From Carettochelys insculpta (Eukaryota; Chordata; Testudines; Carettochelyidae): a DNA stretch of 64,000 nucleotides. This document shows, piece by piece, positions 53,878 through 64,000 of this stretch. Below the pieces are notes generated by a model. It was given only the letters and a program-made list of their open reading frames with translations, searched no databases and was not told where the DNA came from. The stretch lies in NCBI RefSeq assembly GCF_033958435.1, contig NC_134138.1:267755798-267819797 (forward strand), given 5' to 3'. How positions within the stretch are numbered: position 1 is the stretch's first letter; each line of letters opens with the position of its first letter. The position numbers and the translations under genes were made by a program.

Positions 53878-54235
53878 GGCTGCTTCTATGCATGCCACCT
53901 GCCATTAGAGGTGGCATGGTAATGAGGCAATTCAAAGTAGGATAATGAGGAGCAAATGTGCATATTCAGCACCTCATTAGCATAATGATGCCACACAAAT
54001 TTCAAAGTGCAGACTTCAGATTGCAGATTGATAGTGTAGATGCAGGCAGCTTTGAAATATGCACCACACTTTGCCATTCCCTTACTCTGATCTAGTTTTA
54101 TGGGAGTAAAGGAATGTCAAAGTGGTGTGCTTATTTTGAAGCTGCCCCCATCTACACTGTCAATCTGCAATTCAAAGTCTGCACTTTGAAATTTGCTGCA
54201 GCTGTCATTATGCTAATGAGGCATAGGAGATTTGG
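53878..54235. mobile_element. Foldback MITE, right terminus missing
   Basis: The left end GGCTGCTTCTATGCATGCC starts at 53878. Arms pair ('tcagattgcagattgatagtgtagatg' against 'catctacactgtcaatctgcaa', quoted as landmarks), and 'gcacctcattagcataatgatg' mirrors 'gtcattatgctaatgagg'. The right terminus is absent after about 54235. Confidence 0.7.
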
Positions 54236-54618
54236 TCATCCCCCGCAACCAGGCGCTCCACGACTAAAATCTCTGTTGCAGTAGCCTTTCCAAGTAGGTG
54301 TCCAAGACATCTTCGAATTTAGGTTTGCGCACTTTGGTTTCAGGTTATATTAACCTTGGATGTAATTTCAGTGTCATTCATAGAGTTCCACAGGAGGTTT
54401 TTGCCCAGTTACACAAAGTTCTATCCATTGTTCATCGCAGTGCCTTCCAGTATAACTTCCATTATATGCACAGCAGTCAGTGTTTTAAAAAGCAACAGTT
54501 GAAATGAATGCTACAGTCCTAAACAAGCTGCTTTGTAATCTCTCAATCTGCTTCAGACTGTCTCATTTTAATACTATTTGCCAGTCACTTAAAAAAAAAG
54601 AAAAGAGAGAGAGAGATT

Positions 54619-54649
<31 letters not shown>

Positions 54650-57497
54650 AGCCTCATGACATTTGACACACAGGAGTTTCCCAGTACTTAATCCAACTCT
54701 GACTAGTTCTAAATATTTGTTAAATCTCTTTCATCTGAACCTTTCAGTTTCCTGTACATTCCTAAATTGGAATTCTAGAGCAAGAACACTTATTGGGGGA
54801 TGAATACCTGTTTTTAATAAACTTAGGGGATTTTTAAAAAGAGCCAACAGAAAATAGGTCTGATGTTCCTGATGATGTGTAGTCTTCAATTTTATTCAAG
54901 CAAAACAAAACAAAATGAAAAAAAGCATTCTGACGCCTACGCTGTGGAATTAATGGTGCTCCTAAACACAGTTTTAACATGCTCTCTACAAGCCAATTGG
55001 GGTTATATAATACTGGCTCTGAAACAGATGCTACCATGCTAGGGCAGGGAGATTATAACTGGAATGCACAACTAATGGAAGCTTTCTGACAAATGCAGTT
55101 TTCCCTGCCAGCCAGATGAAAGCAATGGGACAGTCATTCTGAATTGTCTCACTCATTGTGTTTGTCCAGAAACACAGAATTTTTATTCATGCTTCTCGGT
55201 CCACACTCAGTCTTCAAATATTACATGGATTGGACCTGCTTGACTTTCTGGATTGAAAAAAGGAAAAAAAAATGGAAAAAATGTCTCTCATCTTGTGGAG
55301 AGGAACTAATCTCATGAAAATGTGATGACTGCAGAAGAAATTGGACTAGATTTGTATCAACCACACAACCAGAAGTTGTGAATGCTTCAAGAGTTAGTCT
55401 GGCTCAAATTAGCTGAATTTATAGGCAGATGGATGTGTGTGCATTTTGGAACTGATGGACTGTAACAGTTGTTAGGCCTGGGCATATCATCACTATGAGG
55501 AAGGTGATATATAATGTCTAGGATGGTTAGTGTGTTCCTGTGGTTGAGGATCTGAGTGAATAGTTCTTCATGTTCCTTTGTGATTGGTCACGTTTGGTGT
55601 ATCAAGTGTTCCCTTACCTTTTCCAGTAGCATGACTTTTGCCGGGTGACATGTGCAGTACAATGCCGTCATAAAAATGGAATCGGCCGTTATCACGGTGT
55701 ACCCGTGCCCCTAAGAGATATGTTGTAACTCTTAGATAGTGAAACACTATCTTAATAGCAAATTGACTGTGATGACGCTTGAGAAAATGGCTCACACAAA
55801 TATTAGGTTTTCGCTTGCAAACATTTGTATTATGTGACAGTTAGATGCCAACCAGTTCAGACACCCATATGATATGGTAAGAGACAACCGCCACCCCCTT
55901 TGCCACAAGGTGATTAAACTAAATAGACAGCCACAATGTGCGAGGGGAAGTAAAAGCACAGTGAGGTGTTGTGACTTTCCTGAAGTTTACAGAGCTGCTT
56001 AGGCACAGTAAGGACTAGAGCACAGAGCACTGGCCTGGAATTGTAGACATCTATTCACTGGGCAATACCACTGGCCCTCTATGTGACCATTAAAAGGCAC
56101 TGATCAATGGTCAAATCCTTGCTCCATAGGGAGGAGCACAGGGTCTACCAACATTACTGCAACCACAGGGATGCTCTCATTGTAGTGTAGTGAGAATGAT
56201 AGACCCAATTGCCTTCACTCTCATAAAAAAAATCCAAGAGGAACCTCAGTGAAGTTACGTTACTATAAAATGAGCATGGGAGGAGCTTTGGGGGCCCTAT
56301 CTCTATATGTGATGTGAGGAGTACATCCTACACATCACTGAGCTTTTCAAAGCCCTATTGACATGCTGTTTATTGTTGGTGGGTGTCTGTAGATAAAAAA
56401 AATTGGAGAATCAGGACCAAAATATAAGCAAATAACTGTTGGTGATAGTTTGAAAAAACACCACCATTAAATGTGTCCTTCAGTAAGGCCCACATACAAC
56501 ATTTACAGATTATATAAAGCAAATGGATCTAAGCCCAGCTGGAAGAGTCCCACACTGAGGAATCAGCAAGCCAGTCCCACACTCATTTCACCTGGGCAAG
56601 AACCATTGGCGCAGACCCTGGCAAAGTCAGGCTTGCATTGAGCCAACCACAGGCTGAGACACACCAGTGGAGTAAGCATGTTCCAGAAACATATCCCACC
56701 CAAGAGAACATCTGGCTTCCCAGTACTAAGTAATACAAACCTAGGGATGTTTGAGAGCTCTCCATTTGACCACAGCTGTTATGATCCTGGTAGGTATTAG
56801 AAGAGCAAAAATGAGGAATTTCAAGGCTGTTGGTGGCACAGTCCCTAACAACATGTGTATCCCCTTTCATTGTAGTCGTCTTACCTCTCAGTTCTAAATG
56901 AATAAGTTCTTCATTTTCTGGCCAAAGTTCATTGTGCTGGACAAGGATCAGCCAAATGCAGCAGGTATCAGGGATCCCATACTATGGGGCTATACTTCAA
57001 TGTAATGTCATGAGCCACAACAGCAGGGCAAGAAAAGGTTACATTGCTACAACTCTCCAGCTACCAAGTCATTACCCGGCTCCAATGAAAATCACAGGAA
57101 ATGTAGAGGCTGCTATGCTCCCAAAGATGCAATTACATTTGAGGAGACACTCTCCTGCCAATATAAGACCTGTGGCATGTTGTGTGGAGGATTCTATAAT
57201 CCTGACAGAATCCCTCACAGGAAGGGCCATTTGCTTGGGCTGTTCATGAGAGGCAGAACTTGCCACATCAGCCCAAAGAAGAGACCACCAGGGATTTCAA
57301 GGCAATGCTTTCAATTGTTTCCTTGCATTAGGATCATATTGTAATTCCCTTTGTTCAGTTTATGTTTGGCTGGATATATTTAAGCTACTTATAAAATATG
57401 ACAAATATTCACAGTCCTGGAGATAGACTCAGATGACGTGCAGCCTTTCACCTCTAGAGACAGGTGCAGCTCAAGGCCAGGTGGCTCACAAAGCCGA
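54236..57497. other. Mostly unrecognised DNA
   Basis: About 3.2 kb without a gene. A weak antisense MIR-like stretch may lie at about 55960-56060 ('gtgactttcctgaagtttac', 'agagctgctta'), too diverged to call. The (GA)n tract is listed separately. Confidence 0.4.
54603..54643. repeat. (GA)n microsatellite
   Basis: An AG dinucleotide run with one T interruption ('gattgag'), preceded by an A-rich stretch. Confidence 0.95.
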
Positions 57498-57625
57498 GTC
57501 ACAAAAAACAAGCAGACCTGTAGCACCTTAAAGACTAACAGATTTGTTTATTAGTTAATGAGTTTTAGTGGGCAAGACCCACTTCTTCAGATTGGAGTAG
57601 ACACTCCACTTCCTCAGATTGGGGT
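57498..57625 (+). mobile_element. Unnamed repeat family Y, copy 2
   Basis: 'aacaagcagacctgtagcac', 'cttaaagactaacagatttg', 'gttttagtgggcaagaccca', 'cttcttcagattgg'. It is a common reptile repeat and shares its 5' module with 60979-61147. Confidence 0.6.
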
Positions 57626-58470
57626 TCAGACTTATCAGGTGGGGGCTGGGGCTCTGTGGGCTGGCTGTGGCCTCCAGCCTCCCCTAGGCACGCAGCCTGT
57701 CTGGGAGGAGGCAGCACTCTGGGGACAACCCCCCGGGCCTGCTGCTGCCTCAAAGACTTACAGTGGCTGAGGGGTGCTTTGTTTGGGGTAGTGGCTGACA
57801 TGTCTTGCAACCTGTTGGGGGTGGGGTGACAGACAGTGTTCTACAGGCTGACCCTGGCATTCAGCTGCCCCTTCTGCCCTGCACTGGTTGGGAGGACAGG
57901 GGGTGCTTTGGGGCTATTCCTAGCCTCCAGCAGCCATCTCTATCTTGCATCCTGCTTGGTGGGGCACTCCAGGGGCTGTTCCCCATCTCCAGGGGCTGTT
58001 CTCCATCTCCAGGGCCCCCTGCAGCCTATAGGCTTTCTGGGGGGAGCTGGCTCTGGGACGTGCCCCTTCTCCAGCTGTCCCCTCTCCAATTAATCTCCTG
58101 CCATGGACTGCAGATTGTTGGGCAGAGGCAGGTTCTGGGGGTTGTGCCCCCTCCTGTAATCCCCTCCTGTGGTCTGCAGGGCTGTTGTTGCAGGGGAGGC
58201 TTGCAGGCCTGCCTCCGCTCCAACTGGTCCCCCACTGCCTGCAGGCTGTTGGGTGGGGCAAGGCTCTGGGGACTTCCTCCCCTCTAGCCATCCTCTCTTC
58301 CAGCTGCCCCCTGTGGCCTGTAGGTTGTCTGGGTGGGACCAAGTTCTGGGGCTGGCCCAGCCTCCAGAGCCACCCCTTGTGGCTTGCAAGCTGTCTCCCC
58401 TCGAGCTGCGCCCTGTGGCCTGCAGGCTGTCTGGGCAGGGCCAGGCTGCAGGAACGGGTGCCAACAGGCA
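57626..58470. repeat. GC-rich degenerate minisatellite-like block
   Basis: Degenerate repeated units of roughly 60-100 bp built from 'cagctgccccctgtggcctg', 'caggctgtctgggcagggc' and 'aggctctggggac'. They are clearest at 58230-58450, with related units at 57655-57740, 58025-58110 and 58800-58880. Long open frames on both strands (for example 57805-58287 plus and 57920-58546 minus) follow from the low stop-codon density of this composition and repeat, not from coding. Confidence 0.65.
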
Positions 58471-60702
58471 TCACGGACCCTGGGGCAAGGCAAGTGTGGA
58501 GCCCGGCTCTGTGCCTCTGGAGGTGGTGGGGGCCAAGAACAACCAACTCTCAGCACCACCCGGACAGCAGCACTGTAGCTCACTGCAGCCGTATGCAGCT
58601 GGAGCAGCACTGCCATGACACTTCAAAGGGGCCCAGAGCTCCTGCTGATGCTGCTGTCAAAGTAGCAGCATGGTAGCGTTAGTTCCTGGACCCCGTGAAA
58701 ATCTGGGCCTGGGGGCAACTGCCCTCTTTGTCCCCTCATTGGTTGTCCTAGTTGCAGGGTATTGCCCCTTCTCCAACTGCCCCCCCGCACCTAACCCCCA
58801 GTGGTGTGCTAGCTGTTGGTCGAGTGTGGAGGCTCTGGGGGCTGCCCCCTCTCCAGCTGCCCCCGCAGCCTGTGGACTCTCACTCCTGGCTGCTGAGGGG
58901 AGTGGGCAGTGGAGTGAGTCACACAAGCTGTGCACTTTCCTCTCACACCCTGACAGCCAGGGAACGGGGAAAAGCAAGCAGTGCCTGAGTACGCATGGCT
59001 GCTCCCCTCTCTGCCCTTGCTCTGGACGCTCCCTAGAGGGGAGGCTTGCGTTCCTTCTGGCCATTTACTTGAATGCTACCAGATCTTTGAGCTCTGCCAA
59101 CGTTTTATTTTGTGGTCGGTTTGCTATGCAATTGTAACTGAGTCTTATGACTTTTTGTACCTCAACACTGCTCCCACTTTTAAAGTATAAAATATCTTAC
59201 ATTCACATGCCTTAAAATAAAGAGTACATTTCTGCCCACAAATATCCCTGGAAGCTAAGATGATTTCTGATCCTTTACATAGCTAGGAAAGGGGCATCCT
59301 TACCAGAAGAATGCCTCCCAGATATGCTGCCTAGAAGACACATATTTTTCACCCTTCCTTATGTTATTTCAGTTTACAGAGCAGATTTAAATAAACTTAT
59401 ATATTAAAGGATTTTTTTGGTTTGCTGGCAATTAAAATGTTTGCTTCAGGTCAAACTGAATATGGAAATATCAGCAAATCAAAGAGTTTAAAAAAATCAT
59501 TTTGAGTCAAACAGACTATTTTGTTTGCTCCAAGATAAAACATTTAATTTAAGATTTCAAATACTTCATTTAAAAAGAGTTGAATTAAAGGAAATTTTGA
59601 AACAAAAAGTGAGTTTGAATAAAAAATATCAAAGTGGGCTTTTGTTTCAAAAGCATTGAAGAGAAATGGTTGGATTTTTTGGTTCATTTCAAATAAAACA
59701 ATTCAGCAAAATTGACACAAATGTGAAAAATGTTTTGGGGCACCAAATGTGTATTTTTCATCAAAAAATGGCAGGTGGGAAAAATATCACCTTAGGCTTG
59801 GTTCACTATAGGAGCTTAGGTCATTTCATGTGAAAAATCCACTCTCCTTATGGATGCAGGTAAATTAACCTACTCCATATGTAGCTGGCACTAGGCTGAG
59901 GCTCAAATTCTCCTGTCAAAACAGATGCTCCCTCACAAAGTGCTGGAGTACTTATGCTGAAGAGAGAAACCCTCCTGTCAACATCGATGTATTTTCATTG
60001 AAATGATAGCGAGGCAGAGCTGTGCCACTCCACATTTTGAGTGTAGGAAAGCCCTTAGCTGTATTCTCCACATTTTGAAATTTTATAAATAATCCACAAA
60101 CAGTTAAGCAAATCCAGCCATCCACCTTCCCTGGCATAGCCAGAAATTTAATCAGATGTACCTCAACCTCCCCATAACCACCAATCTTAACCATATTCTC
60201 AACTCCATCCTCATGAAAGCTTCTGGTCCTAAAGGGGATAGTGTGAAGGCCTTCTAAGACAAAACTTTTGTGTGACATCACCCTCCTCATAGGCCTATGG
60301 CACAAGATTTGGCTCACCCACTCCTTGTCACAATGGAGGAGCAGCTGGGCCAAATTTGAGTGCCTGTTGTTATGAGACCATTGCCAAGTCACAAGGTAAT
60401 GTGCTCAAATTAGACACTGCTGCCCTGAACCACTGCCTTTCTTGTCCACAGCTAAAAGCAGATACTGTGTGAGCATGATCAAGACAACTGAAATGAAGGG
60501 AGCCTTGCCACTGACATCAGTTCATTCAGATGTTACATTGGTGTTGTGGGTGCTCATCGAAAGGTGATTCTCTGTCCAGTTCATAGTTGCTGGTCTCAAT
60601 TTCTTTTGAAATTTTAAGGGAAAGTTCTTAAAAAGCAATGGTTCAGTGTCCAAACAGGATGAAACAATGGATTAGATGGCATCAAAAATTCCTCAGAAAC
60701 TC
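58471..60702. other. GC-rich tail of the block, then unrecognised AT-rich DNA
   Basis: 58471-59060 continues the GC-rich composition with one or two more diverged units. 59060-60702 is AT-rich with no feature. The minus open frame 59952-60392 (146 aa) shows no domain I recognise. Confidence 0.4.
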
Positions 60703-60703
60703 T

Positions 60704-60966
60704 GTCCAGACTCAGCAAGAGAGTGTGGAGTAACATCAAGTTGTACACCCACACCAAAATGCAACTCTACAGAGCCTGCATCCTCTGCACCCTCCTTTAT
60801 GGCAGTGAGTCTTGGACCCTGTACACCTGCAGGGAAAAGAGGCTGAATGTCTTCCACTTGCGCTGCCTCAGGCGCATCCTTGGAATATCATGGAAGGACA
60901 GAGTGTCCAACACCGCCGTCCTTGAGCAAGCTGGAATCCCAACCATGCACACCCTCCTCAAGCAGT
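60704..60966 (+). pseudogene. LINE ORF2 fragment (third copy of the 22.9/37-kb family)
   Basis: The plus-strand frame reads 'YTHTKMQLYRACILCTLLYG', 'SESWTLYTCREKRLNVFHLR' and 'RRILGISWKDRVSNTAVLEQ'. These match the post-polymerase region of the copies at 23300-23630 and 37360-37660, in opposite orientation. It is cut at both ends; the 3' cut abuts the family-Y repeat at 60979. Confidence 0.85.
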
Positions 60967-60978
60967 CTTTAAAGTGAA

Positions 60979-61147
60979 CAACAAGAAGCCCTGTGGCACC
61001 TTATAGACTAACAGATATTTTGGAGCCTGAGCTTTCGTGGGCAAAGACCTGCTTTGTCATGCATCTTACGAAGCGGGTTTTTGCCCACGAAAGCTTAAGC
61101 TCCAAAATATCTGTTAGTCTAAAAGGTGCCATAAGACTTCTTGTTGT
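60979..61147. repeat. Inverted repeat, family Y, two ~75-bp arms
   Basis: The left arm ('aacaagaagccctgtggcac', 'cttatagactaacagatatt', 'ttggagcctgagctttcgtg', 'ggcaaa') is the reverse complement of the right arm at 61072-61147 ('tttgcccacgaaagctta', 'caaaatatctgttagtct', 'aaaggtgccataagacttc', 'ttgttgttc'), with a short spacer. The arms contain the module also seen at 57498 and 9345. Confidence 0.85.
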
Positions 61148-61245
61148 TCTTGAAGATACAGGCTAACAGGACTACCTCTATGCTACATGACTGCTGTTTT
61201 GTTTTGTTAAAATACAGACTAACATGGTTACCTCTCTGGAAGGCC
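61148..61245 (+). mobile_element. Family Y-associated tail
   Basis: 'aagatacaggctaacaggac' and 'aaatacagactaacatggtt' are two copies of one short module followed by 'acctct'. They usually accompany family Y repeats. Confidence 0.45.
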
Positions 61246-61388
61246 AGTCAGCAACAGAACACTGTGTCATCAGGGCCTTTTCCATTGGATTATTTTATTG
61301 TTTTTATGGCTCTGAGCACTCAGCAGCTGCACAGGCACTTTGTGTGGTGGGGAAAGAGAAAGTGATGGGTTGTTCTTATTATGTAACA

Positions 61389-61656
61389 CAGTGGTTCTCA
61401 ACCCTCTGAGTCCTGCATCGTGTGTGCTGGCAAAAAACCCCAGGGCTGGTGGTTTGACTTTGAATGAACCATTCTTTCCTCTCTGATTTCATGGAAGGTG
61501 ACTTTACTTCAACTTTATTTAGGAGAATTAGCTCAGACCAAGTGATCCCAGTGTCACAAGCCTGAATTATAACCTGCCCCTGCGTTCGTTGTGCAGTTGC
61601 AGCAGAGTACAGAAAGCCTTTTTCTAGTCTGGCAAGCCATAGTCTGAAAAGCACTA
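61389..61656. mobile_element. hAT-like MITE
   Basis: The left end CAGTGGTTCTCAACC (61389) is a textbook vertebrate hAT terminus. The right end 'atagtctgaaaagcactag' (about 61656) is an imperfect inverted partner. The expected 8-bp target duplication is not convincing. Non-coding. Confidence 0.6.
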
Positions 61657-62249
61657 GTTTACTGTAAACCTGCAGCACTGGTGAGAATTTCTCCCATTTC
61701 ACTCAGCAGGAGGGTCTGAAATTCAATGAAGAGAGTCAGGCCCGGCCAAAGAGTTTGCAGAGTCCAAGGTGGCATGCTGACAGCGGAAGCATGTTGACAA
61801 CAGGGCCTAGCTGGTGAGCGGTGGATGTTATAGTCAATTAGAGCATAGGGCCCTGAAGTCCTGGGGCCAAGACAACTGCCCTGCACTAAGGCTGGGCCTG
61901 AAGGGAGCATGTGTTGTTTTTTTTTTTTCTGGGTACAAATTGTAGACCTGCTTCTTTTCCATTGAAGTCAATGGGACTTTTGCCACAAGCTTTAAGGGCT
62001 TCAGAACTGGGCCTTGGAATGTGTAATTTTAATTAAAATGAACCTTTCTGAATCTCCTGAGGGAGGCTGAATTATTAGAAGGCAGGGTTCCCACCACTCC
62101 AGGCTTACCCAGATAGTCTGGATTTTGGGTTCCTTGTCCAGAAGATCTTTAACAAGCCCTGATGTCCAGTTTTAAGTGGAATGCATAAAGCAACAGCAAC
62201 AAATGTGCTGCTCATGTGCATTATATTGTATAGCTCCAAAATACACATT
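61657..62249. other. Nothing recognised; T-run
   Basis: A run of about 15 T lies at 61915-61930. No gene or repeat recognised. Confidence 0.35.
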
Positions 62250-63295
62250 CGATATATTTTTCTGTTATTTTATGTTAGAAGTGTGAAAATATGTGCTATT
62301 CATTCAATGACCTCCAAATGTCATGTAGCAGACACCCCCATGAAGGTAGGGTATTATAAACTTCTGTGCCATGTGCTTATTAGATGGTTAACACTGTTCA
62401 CAGCTATGGGCAGACTTCTAAAGCATTGGCTTGCACCGATGTTATGTACTTCATTCAATGAGGAAAGAAAGCTGTCCAGCACTTTGCTGGGGATTTTGTG
62501 AACTCTTCAGAAGATGGGTTAAATCTTGACACAGATGTCTTTACCCAGGGGTGTTACTTTTTTGTGTACCGCTCCATAAATTTATTTCAACGTGCAGTTC
62601 TGAAACTAGAGAGTGAAAATACACAGTCCACTGAGGTCATCTGTAGATTAAAAGTGCTATGTTATCTAAATTCCTGCATTGCAGAAAAAGATTTTTCGTT
62701 TCCAAGTGAACCAAGAGCACTGAAGAATCTCCCGCTAACCAATCAAGAGGCCTTCACGTGAAATGCTATAGAGGTCTATCAACCAAGTGCAGAGTATTTG
62801 GAGAAATGGTTTAATATTGGCCCACAGTCATCCCTGCAAAAATTGCAATTCTCAGCTTGAAGTCTAAATCCACATTCACATTTGACAATGTATTTTGAGA
62901 TTTCAAGGTTTTTTGATATATGCGTAGATGGTGAACTACTCTTCAGTGAGTTCTGCATCTTGAAAGAAGCACTACCGACGCAATGCTGAACTCTCAGTGG
63001 CCCAGAATTGGGAGTGTTTTTTTGAGAAACGTGGTACACCAAACATTTTGAAAACTCTAAAATCTGCTTTTGCAATTCCAGTCAGCAATGCATTTGTGGA
63101 GTGAGTGTTCGACGTTAAACAAAGCCGTTGGAGCGATGAAAGAAATTGGATATCTTCAAACCTGGTGAAGTCTGAAATTTGCATCTAGTTGAACTACAGT
63201 GCATCTCATGGGGAATTTTATGACATTGTACTGAAAAACAAAGAACTCCTGAAAGCTGCAAAAATCAGATGGAAAATATATGTGGAAGAAAAGTG
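62250..63295 (+). pseudogene. hAT-family transposase pseudogene (ZBED/SCAND3-like)
   Basis: Plus-strand pieces in three frames follow the order of the catalytic and C-terminal region of hAT transposases. They are 'IRWLTLFTAMGRLLKHW' (family S-T-R-W-L-S-L-L-x-A), then 'SFNEERKLSSTLLG', 'INLFQRAVLKLESENTQS', 'LKNLPLTNQEAF', 'AEYLEKWFN', 'FSEFCILKEALP', and near the end 'ECVFDVKQSRWSDERN'-like sequence (C-terminal dimerisation region, about 63090-63150) followed by 'LVKSEIC' and 'ELLKAAKI'. Stops and frameshifts are frequent (for example TGA at 62500, at 62759 and at 62859). The zinc-finger BED N-terminus and the first catalytic Asp are not in the window. No flanking hAT termini were located. 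It could be a decayed transposon or a retrocopy of a hAT-derived host gene. Confidence 0.75.
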
Positions 63296-63485
63296 GGTAG
63301 AGTTTTGTTGTGTTTTGTTTTTTATTTTGTCAGTCTGTTTTAAGAAACTCTAGCTTTTTTTAAAATTACATAATAGAGCTGCATAAGTAAAATACGCACA
63401 ATTTTATTGTAATAATATATTATTATTGATTTATACCAAGATCTGGTGCTTGATGTAAGCTAATAGAGAAATGTGTCTGGCATCC
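63296..63485. other. AT-rich, nothing recognised
   Basis: T-rich and A-rich DNA after the transposase remnant, possibly its decayed 3' part. Confidence 0.35.
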
Positions 63486-63487
63486 TA

Positions 63488-63907
63488 AGGTGACCATCCA
63501 TCCTGTATTTGGTGGGACAGTCCGGTATTTGGGCTGCCAAAAAGGCATCCCTACTTATTTCTTTAAAGGGACAAATTGTCCATTATTTGGGCCCTCCCCA
63601 CCCTAGTCTCTTCCACCAGCAGCTGCACTGGCGCAGCTGCTGGCCGGAGAGAATGTAGGCCACTTCCCAGAGCCTCTGGGAAGACCCTGCATCTCTGTGT
63701 CTTCCCCAGGGCTCCCAAGGAAGGCTGGCTGCTACTGCTTTCCTGAGGCTTGGGGAGCACTTGTGGCTGCCACTTACCCAGGCCTCTGGGAGGACCGGAG
63801 GCTGCTGCCTCCTTCCTGGCTCCCTGGGGCTTGGTGGAGCCGGAAGGAGTGTCCCCTCCCCACCATATCTCCCTGTCCCATACTTGGACAGGGAGATATG
63901 GTCTCCC
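63488..63907. mobile_element. 420-bp MITE, (G/A)GGTGACC termini, TA target
   Basis: The left end AGGTGACCATCCATCCTG (63488) and right end 'cagggagatatggtctccc' (63907) are imperfect inverted repeats. TA flanks both sides (63486-63487 and 63908-63909). 'gggacagtccggtatttgggc' near the left end is typical of a common reptile element. Toward the right end 'atatctccctgtccca' and 'tggacagggagatat' form a local hairpin at 63864-63900. Non-coding. Confidence 0.65.
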
Positions 63908-64000
63908 TAGGCTTTGGTCTGTGGGAAAGGTAACACCCCCATTAGAAGGTAAGAGTCTGAGGATGTACTTGAACCAAAGCCCCCAAATTGAACTCAGACT

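Noticed and set aside
55960..56060. Possible antisense MIR or L2 tail
   Set aside because: Similarity is limited to a few short words and would need a profile search.
57805..58618. Several open frames of 110-208 codons on both strands
   Set aside because: They overlap in all frames, follow the GC-rich repeated units, and have no domain signature.

Overview
This window is vertebrate, non-coding and dominated by transposons. I found no exon of a host protein-coding gene, no rRNA or tRNA gene and no CRISPR array. Every open reading frame that makes sense is a decayed piece of a mobile element. The repeat mix points to a turtle, probably a cryptodire. It includes CR1 LINEs with ATTCTATGATTC-type tails, tRNA-derived SINEs with clear A and B boxes of the turtle Pol III type, and a very dense population of elements bounded by GGCTRTGTCTACAC inverted repeats. 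The species cannot be fixed from the sequence alone, and a crocodilian is the main alternative.

Layout. 1-12 kb is mostly unique-looking AT-rich DNA with scattered old repeats: hAT-like ends, small GGCTRTGTC-type MITEs, a SINE at 6.78 kb and a MIR-like SINE at 12 kb. 12.7-21.7 kb is rich in CR1 (12.7, 14.0, 18.1, 19.7 and 21.0 kb), with a 144-bp-arm inverted duplication at 18.76-19.07 kb. 22.9-24.0 kb holds a non-LTR retrotransposon reverse-transcriptase remnant on the minus strand; a longer copy of the same family lies at 36.96-38.81 kb. 26.0-27.5 kb is a three-element nest. 29.03-31.62 kb is a 2.6-kb Harbinger-like element carrying a broken Myb/SANT domain. 33.5-36.0 kb and 40.0-40.8 kb hold more foldback elements, one of them split by a CR1. 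41.8-42.3 kb is an RTE-like LINE end with a TAG microsatellite tail. 45.9-48.0 kb is an antisense CR1 split by a 460-bp palindrome and by a SINE. 50.9-52.2 kb holds two twin 436-bp near-perfect palindromes. 52.4-53.3 kb is a CR1 with a hAT insertion. 57.5-58.5 kb is a GC-rich minisatellite-like block. 62.2-63.3 kb is a hAT transposase pseudogene.

How the parts relate. The dominant signal is one superfamily of 3-bp-target-duplication elements. It ranges from a long member with an accessory DNA-binding-domain remnant to perfect hairpins with no coding capacity. Nesting gives relative ages: CR1 copies are hosts for some insertions (46.9, 47.5 and 52.9 kb) and insertions themselves at 33.6 kb. 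The two palindromes at 51-52 kb keep their CpGs and look youngest. All classifications come from reading the sequence by eye; none was tested by database search.
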